Shown: positions 50,076 through 62,133 of the stretch, piece by piece | How the letters are laid out: each line of letters begins with the position of its first letter | Numbering within the stretch: position 1 is the first letter of the stretch | Source of the DNA: Piscicola geometra | Taxonomy: Eukaryota > Annelida > Clitellata > Hirudinida > Piscicolidae | Reading direction: 5' to 3' | Length of the DNA: 64,000 bases | NCBI GenBank assembly: GCA_943735955.1 | Contig: OX030955.1 | Span: 6,100,269-6,164,268 of the forward strand | Position numbers and translations under genes: made by a program | The notes under the pieces: model-generated | What the model saw: only the letters and a program-made list of their open reading frames with translations | Database searches by the model: none | What the model was told of the DNA's origin: nothing

Positions 50076-52469
50076 GTTCGTCTTCACCGTCTTCATCATC
50101 TTCACCGTCTTCATCGTCTTCATCGTCTTCATCGTCTTCACCGTCTTCATCGTCTTCACCGTCTTCATCGTCTTCACCGTCTTCATCGTCTTCACCGTCT
50201 TCATCGTCTTCATCGTTCGTCTTCATCGTCTTCACCGTCTTCATCGTCTTCACCGTCTTCATCGTCTTCACCGTCTTCATCGTCTTCACCGTCTTCATCG
50301 TCTTCACCGTCTTCATCGTCTTCACCGTCTTCATCGTCTTCACCGTCTTCATCGTCTTCACCGTCTTCACCGTCTTCATCGTCTTCACCGTCTTCATCGT
50401 CTTCATCGTTCGTCTTCATCGTCTTCATCGTCTTCATCGTCTTCACCGTCTTCATCGTCTTCACCGTCTTCACCGTCTTCATCGTCTTCACCGTCTTCAT
50501 CGTCTTCACCGTCTTCATCGTCTTCATCGTCTTCACCGTCTTCACCCTCTTCACCGTCTTCACCGTCTTCACCGTCTTCACCGTCTTCACCGTCTTCATC
50601 GTCTTCACCGTCTTCACCGTCTTCATCGTCTTCACCGTCTTCATCGTTCGTCTTCATCGTCTTCATCGTCTTCACCGTCTTCATCGTCTTCACCGTCTTC
50701 ATCGTCTTCACCGTCTTCATCGTCTTCACCGTCTTCATCGTCTTCATCGTTCGTCTTCATCGTCTTCATCGTTCGTCTTCATCGTCTTCATCGTCTTCAT
50801 CGTCTTCACCGTCTTCATCGTCTTCACCGTCTTCATCGTTCGTCTTCACCGTCTTCATCATCTTCACCGTCTTCATCGTCTTCATCGTCTTCACCGTCTT
50901 CATCGTCTTCACCGTCTTCACCGTCTTCACCGTCTTCATCGACTTCACCGACTTCACCGTCTTCACCGTCTTCATCGTCTTCATCGTCTTCATCGTCTTC
51001 ACCGTCTTCATCGTCTTCACCGTCTTCATCGTCTTCACCGTCTTCATCGTCTTCACCGTCTTCATCGTCTTCACCGTCTTCATCGTCTTCACCGTCTTCA
51101 TCGTCTTCATCGTTTGTCTTCATCGTCTTCATCGTCTTCATCGTCTTCACCGTCTTCATCGTCTTCACCGTCTTCATCGTTCGTCTTCACCGTCTTCATC
51201 GTTCGTCTTCACCGTCTTCATCATCTTCACCGTCTTCATCGTCTTCATCGTCTTCATCGTCTTCACCGTCTTCATCGTCTTCACCGTCTTCATCGTCTTC
51301 ACCGTCTTCATCGTCTTCACCGTCTTCATCGTCTTCATCGTTCGTCTTCATCGTCTTCACCGTCTTCATCGTCTTCACCGTCTTCATCGTCTTCACCGTC
51401 TTCATCGTCTTCACCGTCTTCATCGTCTTCACCGTCTTCATCGTCTTCACCGTCTTCATCGTCTTCACCGTCTTCATCGTCTTCACCGTCTTCACCGTCT
51501 TCATCGTCTTCACCGTCTTCATCGTCTTCATCGTTCGTCTTCATCGTCTTCATCGTCTTCATCGTCTTCACCGTCTTCATCGTCTTCACCGTCTTCACCG
51601 TCTTCATCGTCTTCACCGTCTTCATCGTCTTCACCGTCTTCATCGTCTTCATCGTCTTCACCGTCTTCACCCTCTTCACCGTCTTCACCGTCTTCACCGT
51701 CTTCACCGTCTTCACCGTCTTCATCGTCTTCACCGTCTTCACCGTCTTCATCGTCTTCACCGTCTTCATCGTTCGTCTTCATCGTCTTCATCGTCTTCAT
51801 CGTCTTCACCGTCTTCATCGTCTTCACCGTCTTCATCGTCTTCACCGTCTTCATCGTCTTCACCGTCTTCATCGTCTTCATCGTTCGTCTTCATCGTCTT
51901 CATCGTTCGTCTTCATCGTCTTCACCGTCTTCATCGTCTTCACCGTCTTCATCGTCTTCACCGTCTTCATCGTCTTCACCGTCTTCATCGTCTTCACCGT
52001 CTTCATCGTCTTCACCGTCTTCATCGTCTTCACCGTCTTCATCGTCTTCACCGTCTTCACCGTCTTCATCGTCTTCACCGTCTTCATCGTCTTCATCGTT
52101 CGTCTTCATCGTCTTCATCGTCTTCATCGTCTTCACCGTCTTCATCGTCTTCACCGTCTTCACCGTCTTCATCGTCTTCACCGTCTTCATCGTCTTCACC
52201 GTCTTCATCGTCTTCATCGTCTTCACCGTCTTCACCCTCTTCACCGTCTTCACCGTCTTCACCGTCTTCACCGTCTTCACCGTCTTCATCGTCTTCACCG
52301 TCTTCACCGTCTTCATCGTCTTCACCGTCTTCATCGTTCGTCTTCATCGTCTTCATCGTCTTCATCGTCTTCACCGTCTTCATCGTCTTCACCGTCTTCA
52401 TCGTCTTCACCGTCTTCATCGTCTTCACCGTCTTCATCGTCTTCATCGTTCGTCTTCATCGTCTTCATC
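50075..52469 (+). repeat. 1125-bp and nested 565-bp duplications
   Basis: Markers 50075, 50214, 50407 and 50645 recur at +1125 (51200, 51339, 51532, 51770). Markers 51339, 51532, 51770, 51882 and 51904 are then related at +565 to 51904, 52097, 52335, 52447 and 52469 (193-238-112-22). The repeated part carries CACCCTCTTC near 50546, 51671 and 52236. The unit that differs is 50748-51200, with intervals 22, 67, 274, 67, 22 and a CGACTTCACCGACTTC pair near 50940. Confidence 0.86.
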
Positions 52470-53101
52470 GTTCGTCTTCATCGTCTTCATCGTCTTCATC
52501 GTCTTCACCGTCTTCATCGTCTTCACCGTCTTCATCGTTCGTCTTCACCGTCTTCATCATCTTCACCGTCTTCATCGTCTTCATCGTCTTCATCGTCTTC
52601 ACCGTCTTCATCGTCTTCACCGTCTTCATCGTCTTCATCGTCTTCACCGTCTTCATCGTCTTCACCGTCTTCATCGTCTTCACCGTCTTCATCGTCTTCA
52701 TCGTCTTCATCGTCTTCATCGTCTTCACCGTCTTCACCCTCTTCACCGTCTTCACCGTCTTCGCCGTCTTCACCGTCTTCACCGTCTTCATCGTCTTCAC
52801 CGTCTTCATCGTCTTCACCGTTTTCACCGTCTTCATCGTTCGTCTTCATCGTTCGTCTTCATCGTCTCCATCGTCTTCATCGTCTTCACCGTCTTCATCG
52901 TCTTCACCGTCTTCATCGTCTTCACCGTCTTCATCGTCTTCACCGTCTTCATCGTCTTCACCGTCTTCATCGTCTTCACCGTCTTCACCGTATTCATCGT
53001 CTTCACCGTCTTCATCGTCTTTATCGTTCGTCTTCATCGTCTTCATCGTTTTCATCGTCTTCATCGTTTTCACCGTCTTCATCGTCTTCACCGTCTTCAT
53101 C
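52469..53101 (+). repeat. Dispersed copy of 59334-59966
   Basis: Intervals are 67, 301, 13, 175 and 76 bp. The same series lies 6865 bp away at 59334-59966, with matching translated strings and matching rare variants: CGTCTCC just after the 13-bp pair, CCGTATTC, and TCTTTATCG before the marker. This is the longest-range near-identical pair I found in family II. Confidence 0.86.
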
Positions 53102-55011
53102 GTTCGTCTTCACCGTCTTCATCGTCTTCACCGTCTTCACCGTCTTCCCCGTCTTCACCGTCTTCATCGTCTTCACCGTCTTCCCCGTCTTCACCGTCTT
53201 CATCGTCTTCATCGTCTTCACCGTCTTCACCGTCTTCACCGTCTTCACCGTCTTCACCGTCTACATCGTCTTCACCGTCTTCATCGTCTTCACCGTCTTC
53301 ATCGTCTTCACCGTCTTCACCGTCTTCATCGTCTTCACCGTCTTCATCGTCTTCACCGTCTTCACCGTCTTCACCGTCTTCATCGTCTTCATCGTCTTCA
53401 CCGTCTTCATCGTCTTCACCGTCTTCACCGTCTTCACCGTCTTCATCGTCTTCACCGTCTTCACCGTCTTCACCGTCTTCATCGACTTCACCGTCTTCAC
53501 CGTCTTCATCGTCTTCACCGTCATCACCGTCTTCACCGTCTTCACCGTCTTCACCGTCTTCATCGTCTTCATCGTCTTCACCGTCTTCATCGTCTTCATC
53601 GTCTTCATCGTCTTCACCGTCTTCATCGTCTTCATCGTCTTCACCGTCTTCATCGTCTTCACCGTCTTCACCGTCTTCATCGTCTTCACCGTCTTCATCG
53701 TCTTCATCGTTCGTCTTCATCGTCTTCACCGTCTTCACCGTCTTCACTGTCTTCATCGTCTTCACCGTCTTCATCGTTTTCATCGTCTTCACCGTCTTCA
53801 TCGTCTTCACCATCTTCATCGTTTTCACCGTCTTCATCGTCTTCACCGTCTTCATCGTTCGTCTTCACCGTCTTCATCGTCTTCACCGTCTTCACCGTCT
53901 TCCCCGTCTTCACCGTCTTCATCGTCTTCACCGTCTTCCCCGTCTTCACCGTCTTCATCGTCTTCATCGTCTTCACCGTCTTCACCGTCTTCACCGTCTT
54001 CACCGTCTTCACCGTCTACATCGTCTTCACCGTCTTCATCGTCTTCACCGTCTTCATCGTCTTCACCGTCTTCACCGTCTTCATCGTCTTCACCGTCTTC
54101 ATCGTCTTCACCGTCTTCACCGTCTTCACCGTCTTCATCGTCTTCATCGTCTTCACCGTCTTCATCGTCTTCACCGTCTTCACCGTCTTCACCGTCTTCA
54201 TCGTCTTCACCGTCTTCACCGTCTTCACCGTCTTCATCGACTTCACCGTCTTCACCGTCTTCATCGTCTTCACCGTCATCACCGTCTTCACCGTCTTCAC
54301 CGTCTTCACCGTCTTCATCGTCTTCATCGTCTTCACCGTCTTCATCGTCTTCATCGTCTTCATCGTCTTCACCGTCTTCATCGTCTTCATCGTCTTCACC
54401 GTCTTCATCGTCTTCACCGTCTTCACCGTCTTCATCGTCTTCACCGTCTTCATCGTCTTCATCGTTCGTCTTCATCGTCTTCACCGTCTTCACCGTCTTC
54501 ACTGTCTTCATCGTCTTCACCGTCTTCATCGTTTTCATCGTCTTCACCGTCTTCATCGTCTTCACCATCTTCATCGTCTTCACCGTCTTCACCGTCTTCA
54601 CCGTCTTCATCGTCTTCATCGTCTTCACCGTCTTCACCGTCTTCACCGTCTTCATCGTCTTCACCGTCTTCACCGTCTTCATCGTCTTCACCGTCTTCAT
54701 CGTCTTCACCGTCTTCACCGTCTTCACCGTCTTCATCGACTTCACCGTCTTCACCGTCTTCATCGTCTTCACCGTCATCACCGTCTTCACCGTCTTCACC
54801 GTCTTCACCGTCTTCATCGTCTTCATCGTCTTCACCGTCTTCATCGTCTTCATCGTCTTCATCGTCTTCACCGTCTTCATCGTCTTCATCGTCTTCACCG
54901 TCTTCATCGTCTTCACCGTTTTCACCGTCTTCATCGTCTTCACCGTCTTCATCGTCTTCATCGTTCGTCTTCATCGTATTCATCGTCTTCACCGTCTTCA
55001 TCGTCTTTATC
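53101..55011 (+). repeat. 755-bp tandem duplication with GTCTACATC variant
   Basis: Intervals are 607, 148, 607, 499 and 49 bp. Markers 53101 and 53708 recur at +755 (53856 and 54463). Both 607-bp intervals start with two TTCCCCG monomers and then GTCTACATC (53260 and 54015). That variant puts a TAG in the - strand MKT frame, and it recurs at about 55246, 57374 and 61051. The CGACTTC then CGTCATCACC signature occurs in each. Confidence 0.85.
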
Positions 55012-57130
55012 GTTCGTCTTCATCGTCTTCATCGTTTTCATCGTCTTCATCGTTTTCACCGTCTTCATCGTCTTCACCGTCTTCATCGTTCGTCTTCACC
55101 GTCTTCATCGTCTTCACCGTCTTCACCGTCTTCCCCGTCTTCACCGTCTTCATCGTCTTCATCGTCTTCACCGTCTTCCCCGTCTTCACCGTCTTCATCG
55201 TCTTCACCGTCTTCACCGTCTTCACCGTCTTCACCGTCTTCACCGTCTACATCGTCTTCACCGTCTTCATCGTCTTCACCGTCTTCATCGTCTTCACCGT
55301 CTTCACCGTCTTCATCGTCTTCACCGTCTTCATCGTCTTCACCGTCTTCACCGTCTTCACCGTCTTCATCGTCTTCATCGTCTTCACCGTCTTCATCGTC
55401 TTCACCGTCTTCACCGTCTTCACCGTCTTCATCGTCTTCACCGTCTTCACCGTCTTCATCGACTTCACCGTCTTCACCGTCTTCATCGTCTTCACCGTCA
55501 TCACCGTCTTCACCGTCTTCACCGTCTTCACCGTCTTCATCGTCTTCATCGTCTTCACCGTCTTCATCGTCTTCATCGTCTTCATCGTCTTCACCGTCTT
55601 CATCGTCTTCATCGTCTTCACCGTCTTCATCGTCTTCACCGTCTTCACCGTCTTCATCGTCTTCACCGTCTTCATCGTCTTCATCGTTCGTCTTCATCGT
55701 CTTCACCGTCTTCACCGTCTTCACTGTCTTCATCGTCTTCACCGTCTTCATCGTTTTCATCGTCTTCACCGTCTTCATCGTCTTCACCATCTTCATCGTC
55801 TTCACCGTCTTCACCGTCTTCACCGTCTTCACCGTCTTCATCGTCTTCATCGTCTTCACCGTCTTCACCGTCTTCACCGTCTTCATCGTCTTCACCGTCT
55901 TCACCGTCTTCATCGTCTTCACCGTCTTCATCGTCTTCACCGTCTTCACCGTCTTCACCGTCTTCATCGACTTCACCGTCTTCACCGTCTTCATCGTCTT
56001 CACCGTCATCACCGTCTTCACCGTCTTCACCGTCTTCACCGTCTTCATCGTCTTCATCGTCTTCACCGTCTTCATCGTCTTCATCGTCTTCATCGTCTTC
56101 ACCGTCTTCATCGTCTTCATCGTCTTCACCGTCTTCATCGTCTTCACCGTCTTCACCGTCTTCATCGTCTTCACCGTCTTCATCGTCTTCATCGTTCGTC
56201 TTCATCGTCTTCACCGTCTTCACCGTCTTCACTGTCTTCATCGTCTTCACCGTCTTCATCGTTTTCATCGTCTTCACCGTCTTCATCGTCTTCACCATCT
56301 TCATCGTCTTCACCGTCTTCACCGTCTTCACCGTCTTCACCGTCTTCATCGTCTTCATCGTCTTCACCGTCTTCACCGTCTTCACCGTCTTCATCGTCTT
56401 CATCGTTTGTCTTCATCGTCTTCATCGTCTTCATCGTCTTCACCGTCTTCATCGTCTTCACCGTCTTCATCGTTCGTCTTCACCGTCTTCATCGTTCGTC
56501 TTCACCGTCTTCATCATCTTCACCGTCTTCATCGTCTTCATCGTCTTCATCGTCTTCACCGTCATCATCGTCTTCACCGTCTTCATCGTCTTCACCGTCT
56601 TCATCGTCTTCACCGTCTTCATCGTCTTCATCGTTCGTCTTCATCGTCTTCACCGTCTTCATCGTCTTCACCGTCTTCATCGTCTTCACCGTCTTCATCG
56701 TCTTCACCGTCTTCATCGTCTTCACCGTCTTCATCGTCTTCACCGTCTTCATCGTCTTCACCGTCTTCACCGTCTTCATCGTCTTCACCGTCTTCATCGT
56801 CTTCATCGTTCGTCTTCATCGTCTTCATCGTCTTCATCGTCTTCACCGTCTTCATCGTCTTCACCGTCTTCACCGTCTTCATCGTCTTCACCGTCTTCAT
56901 CGTCTTCACCGTCTTCATCGTCTTCATCGTCTTCACCGTCTTCACCCTCTTCACCGTCTTCACCGTCTTCACCGTCTTCACCGTCTTCACCGTCTTCATC
57001 GTCTTCACCGTCTTCACCGTCTTCATCGTCTTCACCGTCTTCACCGTCTTCATCGTCTTCACCGTCTTCATCGTCTTCATCGTTCGTCTTCATCGTATTC
57101 ATCGTCTTCACCGTCTTCATCGTCTTTATC
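55011..57130 (+). repeat. 2.13-kb tandem duplication, copy 1
   Basis: Intervals are 76, 598, 508, 211, 67, 22, 139, 175, 274 and 49 bp. Copy 2 starts at 57130 (+2119) and becomes +2137 after an 18-bp gain in the 598-bp interval. Two CGTCATCACC signatures, one GTCTACATC and one CGTTTG marker fall at matching places. A CGTCATCATC variant near 56560 recurs near 58697. Confidence 0.87.
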
Positions 57131-59334
57131 GTTCGTCTTCATCGTCTTCATCGTTTTCATCGTCTTCATCGTTTTCACCGTCTTCATCGTCTTCACCGTC
57201 TTCATCGTTCGTCTTCACCGTCTTCATCGTCTTCACCGTCTTCACCGTCTTCCCCGTCTTCACCGTCTTCATCGTCTTCATCGTCTTCACCGTCTTCCCC
57301 GTCTTCACCGTCTTCATCGTCTTCATCGTCTTCACCGTCTTCACCGTCTTCACCGTCTTCACCGTCTTCACCGTCTACATCGTCTTCACCGTCTTCATCG
57401 TCTTCACCGTCTTCATCGTCTTCACCGTCTTCACCGTCTTCATCGTCTTCACCGTCTTCATCGTCTTCACCGTCTTCACCGTCTTCACCGTCTTCATCGT
57501 CTTCATCGTCTTCACCGTCTTCATCGTCTTCACCGTCTTCACCGTCTTCACCGTCTTCATCGTCTTCACCGTCTTCACCGTCTTCACCGTCTTCATCGAC
57601 TTCACCGTCTTCACCGTCTTCATCGTCTTCACCGTCATCACCGTCTTCACCGTCTTCACCGTCTTCACCGTCTTCATCGTCTTCATCGTCTTCACCGTCT
57701 TCATCGTCTTCATCGTCTTCATCGTCTTCACCGTCTTCATCGTCTTCATCGTCTTCACCGTCTTCATCGTCTTCACCGTCTTCACCGTCTTCATCGTCTT
57801 CACCGTCTTCATCGTCTTCATCGTTCGTCTTCATCGTCTTCACCGTCTTCACCGTCTTCACTGTCTTCATCGTCTTCACCGTCTTCATCGTTTTCATCGT
57901 CTTCACCGTCTTCATCGTCTTCACCATCTTCATCGTCTTCACCGTCTTCACCGTCTTCACCGTCTTCACCGTCTTCATCGTCTTCATCGTCTTCACCGTC
58001 TTCACCGTCTTCACCGTCTTCATCGTCTTCACCGTCTTCACCGTCTTCATCGTCTTCACCGTCTTCATCGTCTTCACCGTCTTCACCGTCTTCACCGTCT
58101 TCATCGACTTCACCGTCTTCACCGTCTTCATCGTCTTCACCGTCATCACCGTCTTCACCGTCTTCACCGTCTTCACCGTCTTCATCGTCTTCATCGTCTT
58201 CACCGTCTTCATCGTCTTCATCGTCTTCATCGTCTTCACCGTCTTCATCGTCTTCATCGTCTTCACCGTCTTCATCGTCTTCACCGTCTTCACCGTCTTC
58301 ATCGTCTTCACCGTCTTCATCGTCTTCATCGTTCGTCTTCATCGTCTTCACCGTCTTCACCGTCTTCACTGTCTTCATCGTCTTCACCGTCTTCATCGTT
58401 TTCATCGTCTTCACCGTCTTCATCGTCTTCACCATCTTCATCGTCTTCACCGTCTTCACCGTCTTCACCGTCTTCACCGTCTTCATCGTCTTCATCGTCT
58501 TCACCGTCTTCACCGTCTTCACCGTCTTCATCGTCTTCATCGTTTGTCTTCATCGTCTTCATCGTCTTCATCGTCTTCACCGTCTTCATCGTCTTCACCG
58601 TCTTCATCGTTCGTCTTCACCGTCTTCATCGTTCGTCTTCACCGTCTTCATCATCTTCACCGTCTTCATCGTCTTCATCGTCTTCATCGTCTTCACCGTC
58701 ATCATCGTCTTCACCGTCTTCATCGTCTTCACCGTCTTCATCGTCTTCACCGTCTTCATCGTCTTCATCGTTCGTCTTCATCGTCTTCACCGTCTTCATC
58801 GTCTTCACCGTCTTCATCGTCTTCACCGTCTTCATCGTCTTCACCGTCTTCATCGTCTTCACCGTCTTCATCGTCTTCACCGTCTTCATCGTCTTCACCG
58901 TCTTCACCGTCTTCATCGTCTTCACCGTCTTCATCGTCTTCATCGTTCGTCTTCATCGTCTTCATCGTCTTCATCGTCTTCACCGTCTTCATCGTCTTCA
59001 CCGTCTTCACCGTCTTCATCGTCTTCACCGTCTTCATCGTCTTCACCGTCTTCATCGTCTTCATCGTCTTCACCGTCTTCACCCTCTTCACCGTCTTCAC
59101 CGTCTTCACCGTCTTCACCGTCTTCACCGTCTTCATCGTCTTCACCGTCTTCACCGTCTTCATCGTCTTCACCGTCTTCATCGTTCGTCTTCATCGTCTT
59201 CATCGTCTTCATCGTCTTCACCGTCTTCATCGTCTTCACCGTCTTCATCGTCTTCACCGTCTTCATCGTCTTCACCGTCTTCATCGTCTTCACCGTCTTC
59301 ATCGTCTTCATCGTTCGTCTTCATCGTCTTCATC
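57130..59334 (+). repeat. 2.13-kb tandem duplication, copy 2
   Basis: Intervals are 76, 616, 508, 211, 67, 22, 139, 175, 238, 130 and 22 bp. It matches copy 1 to marker 58944. It then ends with 238-130-22 like the 238-112-22 of 52097-52469, instead of 274-49, so the duplication breakpoint lies in 58944-59182. Confidence 0.86.
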
Positions 59335-62133
59335 GTTCGTCTTCATCGTCTTCATCGTCTTCATCGTCTTCACCGTCTTCATCGTCTTCACCGTCTTCAT
59401 CGTTCGTCTTCACCGTCTTCATCATCTTCACCGTCTTCATCGTCTTCATCGTCTTCATCGTCTTCACCGTCTTCATCGTCTTCACCGTCTTCATCGTCTT
59501 CATCGTCTTCACCGTCTTCATCGTCTTCACCGTCTTCATCGTCTTCACCGTCTTCATCGTCTTCATCGTCTTCATCGTCTTCATCGTCTTCACCGTCTTC
59601 ACCCTCTTCACCGTCTTCACCGTCTTCGCCGTCTTCACCGTCTTCACCGTCTTCATCGTCTTCACCGTCTTCATCGTCTTCACCGTTTTCACCGTCTTCA
59701 TCGTTCGTCTTCATCGTTCGTCTTCATCGTCTCCATCGTCTTCATCGTCTTCACCGTCTTCATCGTCTTCACCGTCTTCATCGTCTTCACCGTCTTCATC
59801 GTCTTCACCGTCTTCATCGTCTTCACCGTCTTCATCGTCTTCACCGTCTTCACCGTATTCATCGTCTTCACCGTCTTCATCGTCTTTATCGTTCGTCTTC
59901 ATCGTCTTCATCGTTTTCATCGTCTTCATCGTTTTCACCGTCTTCATCGTCTTCACCGTCTTCATCGTTCGTCTTCACCGTCTTCATCGTCTTCACCGTC
60001 TTCCCCGTCTTCACCGTCTTCATCGTCTTCATCGTCTTCACCGTCTTCCCCGTCTTCACCGTCTTCACCGTCTTCATCGTTCGTCTTCACCGTCTTCATC
60101 GTCTTCACCGTCTTCCCCGTCTTCACCGTCTTCATCGTCTTCATCGTCTTCACCGTCTTCCCCGTCTTCACCGTCTTCATCGTCTTCATCGTCTTCACCG
60201 TCTTCACCGTCTTCACCGTCTTCACCGTCTTCACCGTCTTCATCGTCTTCACCGTCTTCATCGTCTTCACCGTCTTCACCGTCTTCATCGTCTTCACCGT
60301 CTTCATCGTCTTCACCGTCTTCACCGTCTTCACCGTCTTCATCGTCTTCATCGTCTTCACCGTCTTCATCGTCTTCACCGTCTTCACCGTCTTCACCGTC
60401 TTCATCGTCTTCACCGTCTTCACCGTCTTCACCGTCTTCATCGACTTCACCGTCTTCACCGTCTTCATCGTCTTCACCGTCATCACCGTCTTCACCGTCT
60501 TCACCGTCTTCACCGTCTTCATCGTCTTCATCGTCTTCACCGTCTTCATCGTCTTCATCGTCTTCATCGTCTTCACCGTCTTCATCGTCTTCATCGTCTT
60601 CACCGTCTTCATCGTCTTCACCGTCTTCACCGTCTTCATCGTCTTCACCGTCTTCATCGTCTTCATCGTTCGTCTTCATCGTCTTCACCGTCTTCACCGT
60701 CTTCACTGTCTTCATCGTCTTCACCGTCTTCATCGTTTTCATCGTCTTCACCGTCTTCATCGTCTTCACCATCTTCATCGTCTTCACAGTCTTCACCGTC
60801 TTCACCGTCTTCATCGTCTTCATCGTCTTCACCGTCTTCACCGTCTTCACCGTCTTCACCGTCTTCATCGTCTTCACCGTCTTCACCGTCTTCATCGTCT
60901 TCACCGTCTTCATCGTCTTCACCGTCTTCGCCGTCTTCACCGTCTTCACTGTCTTCATCGTCTTCACCGTCTTCATCGTCTTCATCGTCTTCACCGTCTT
61001 CATCGTCTTCATCGTCTTCACCGTCTTCACCGTCTTCACCGTCTTCACCGTCTACATCGTCTTCACCGTCTTCATCGTCTTCACCGTCTTCATCGTCTTC
61101 ACCGTCTTCACCGTCTTCATCGTCTTCACCGTCTTCATCGTCTTCACCGTCTTCACCGTCTTCACCGTCTTCATCGTCTTCATCGTCTTCACCGTCTTCA
61201 TCGTCTTCACCGTCTTCACCGTCTTCACCGTCTTCATCGTCTTCACCGTCTTCACCGTCTTCACCGTCTTCATCGACTTCACCGTCTTCACCGTCTTCAT
61301 CGTCTTCACCGTCATCACCGTCTTCACCGTCTTCACCGTCTTCACCGTCTTCATCGTCTTCATCGTCTTCACCGTCTTCATCGTCTTCATCGTCTTCATC
61401 GTCTTCACCGTCTTCATCGTCTTCACCGTCTTCATCGTCTTCACCGTCTTCATCGTCTTCACCGTCTTCACCGTCTTCATCGTCTTCACCGTCTTCATCG
61501 TCTTCATCGTTCGTCTTCATCGTCTTCACCGTCTTCACCGTCTTCACTGTCTTCATCGTCTTCACCGTCTTCATCGTTTTCATCGTCTTCACCGTCTTCA
61601 TCGTCTTCACCATCTTCATCGTCTTCACCGTCTTCACCGTCTTCACCGTCTTCACCGTCTTCATCGTCTTCATCGTCTTCACCGTCTTCACCGTCTTCAC
61701 CGTCTTCACCGTCTTCATCGTCTTCACCGTCTTCACCGTCTTCATCGTCTTCACCGTCTTCATCGTCTTCACCGTCTTCGCCGTCTTCACCGTCTTCACT
61801 GTCTTCATCGTCTTCACCGTCTTCATCGTCTTCATCGTCTTCACCGTCTTCATCGTCTTCACCATCTTCATCGTCTTCACCGTCTTCACCGTCTTCATCG
61901 ACTTCACCGTCTTCACCGTCTTCACCGTCTTCACCGTCTTCACCGTCTTCATCGTCTTCATCGTCTTCACCGTCTTCACCGTTTTCACCGTCTTCATCGT
62001 CTTCACCGTCTTCATCGTCTTCACCGTCTTCATCGTCTTCACCGTCTTCACAGTCTTCACCGTCTTCACCGTCTTCACCGTCTTCATCGTCTTCACCGTC
62101 TTCATCGTCTTCACCGTCTTCACCGTCTTCATC
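59334..62133 (+). repeat. Dispersed copy of 52469-53101 and long intervals
   Basis: After the copied 67-301-13-175-76 series come intervals of 112, 589, 841 and 625 bp. The 841-bp interval (60667-61508) is the longest in the window. It joins a CACTGTC/TCTTCGCCG block to a GTCTACATC block (61051) and a CGTCATCACC block without a marker, which suggests deletion of a marker between two modules. Confidence 0.82.

Noticed and set aside
60663..62132. 489-codon - strand acidic/Lys-rich open frame, and about 300 shorter ones
   Set aside because: They start at the first ATG before a marker and end two markers later, or at a TAA/TAG point variant, because of frame shifts. The Met starts exist only because each T-type monomer contains CAT on the + strand.
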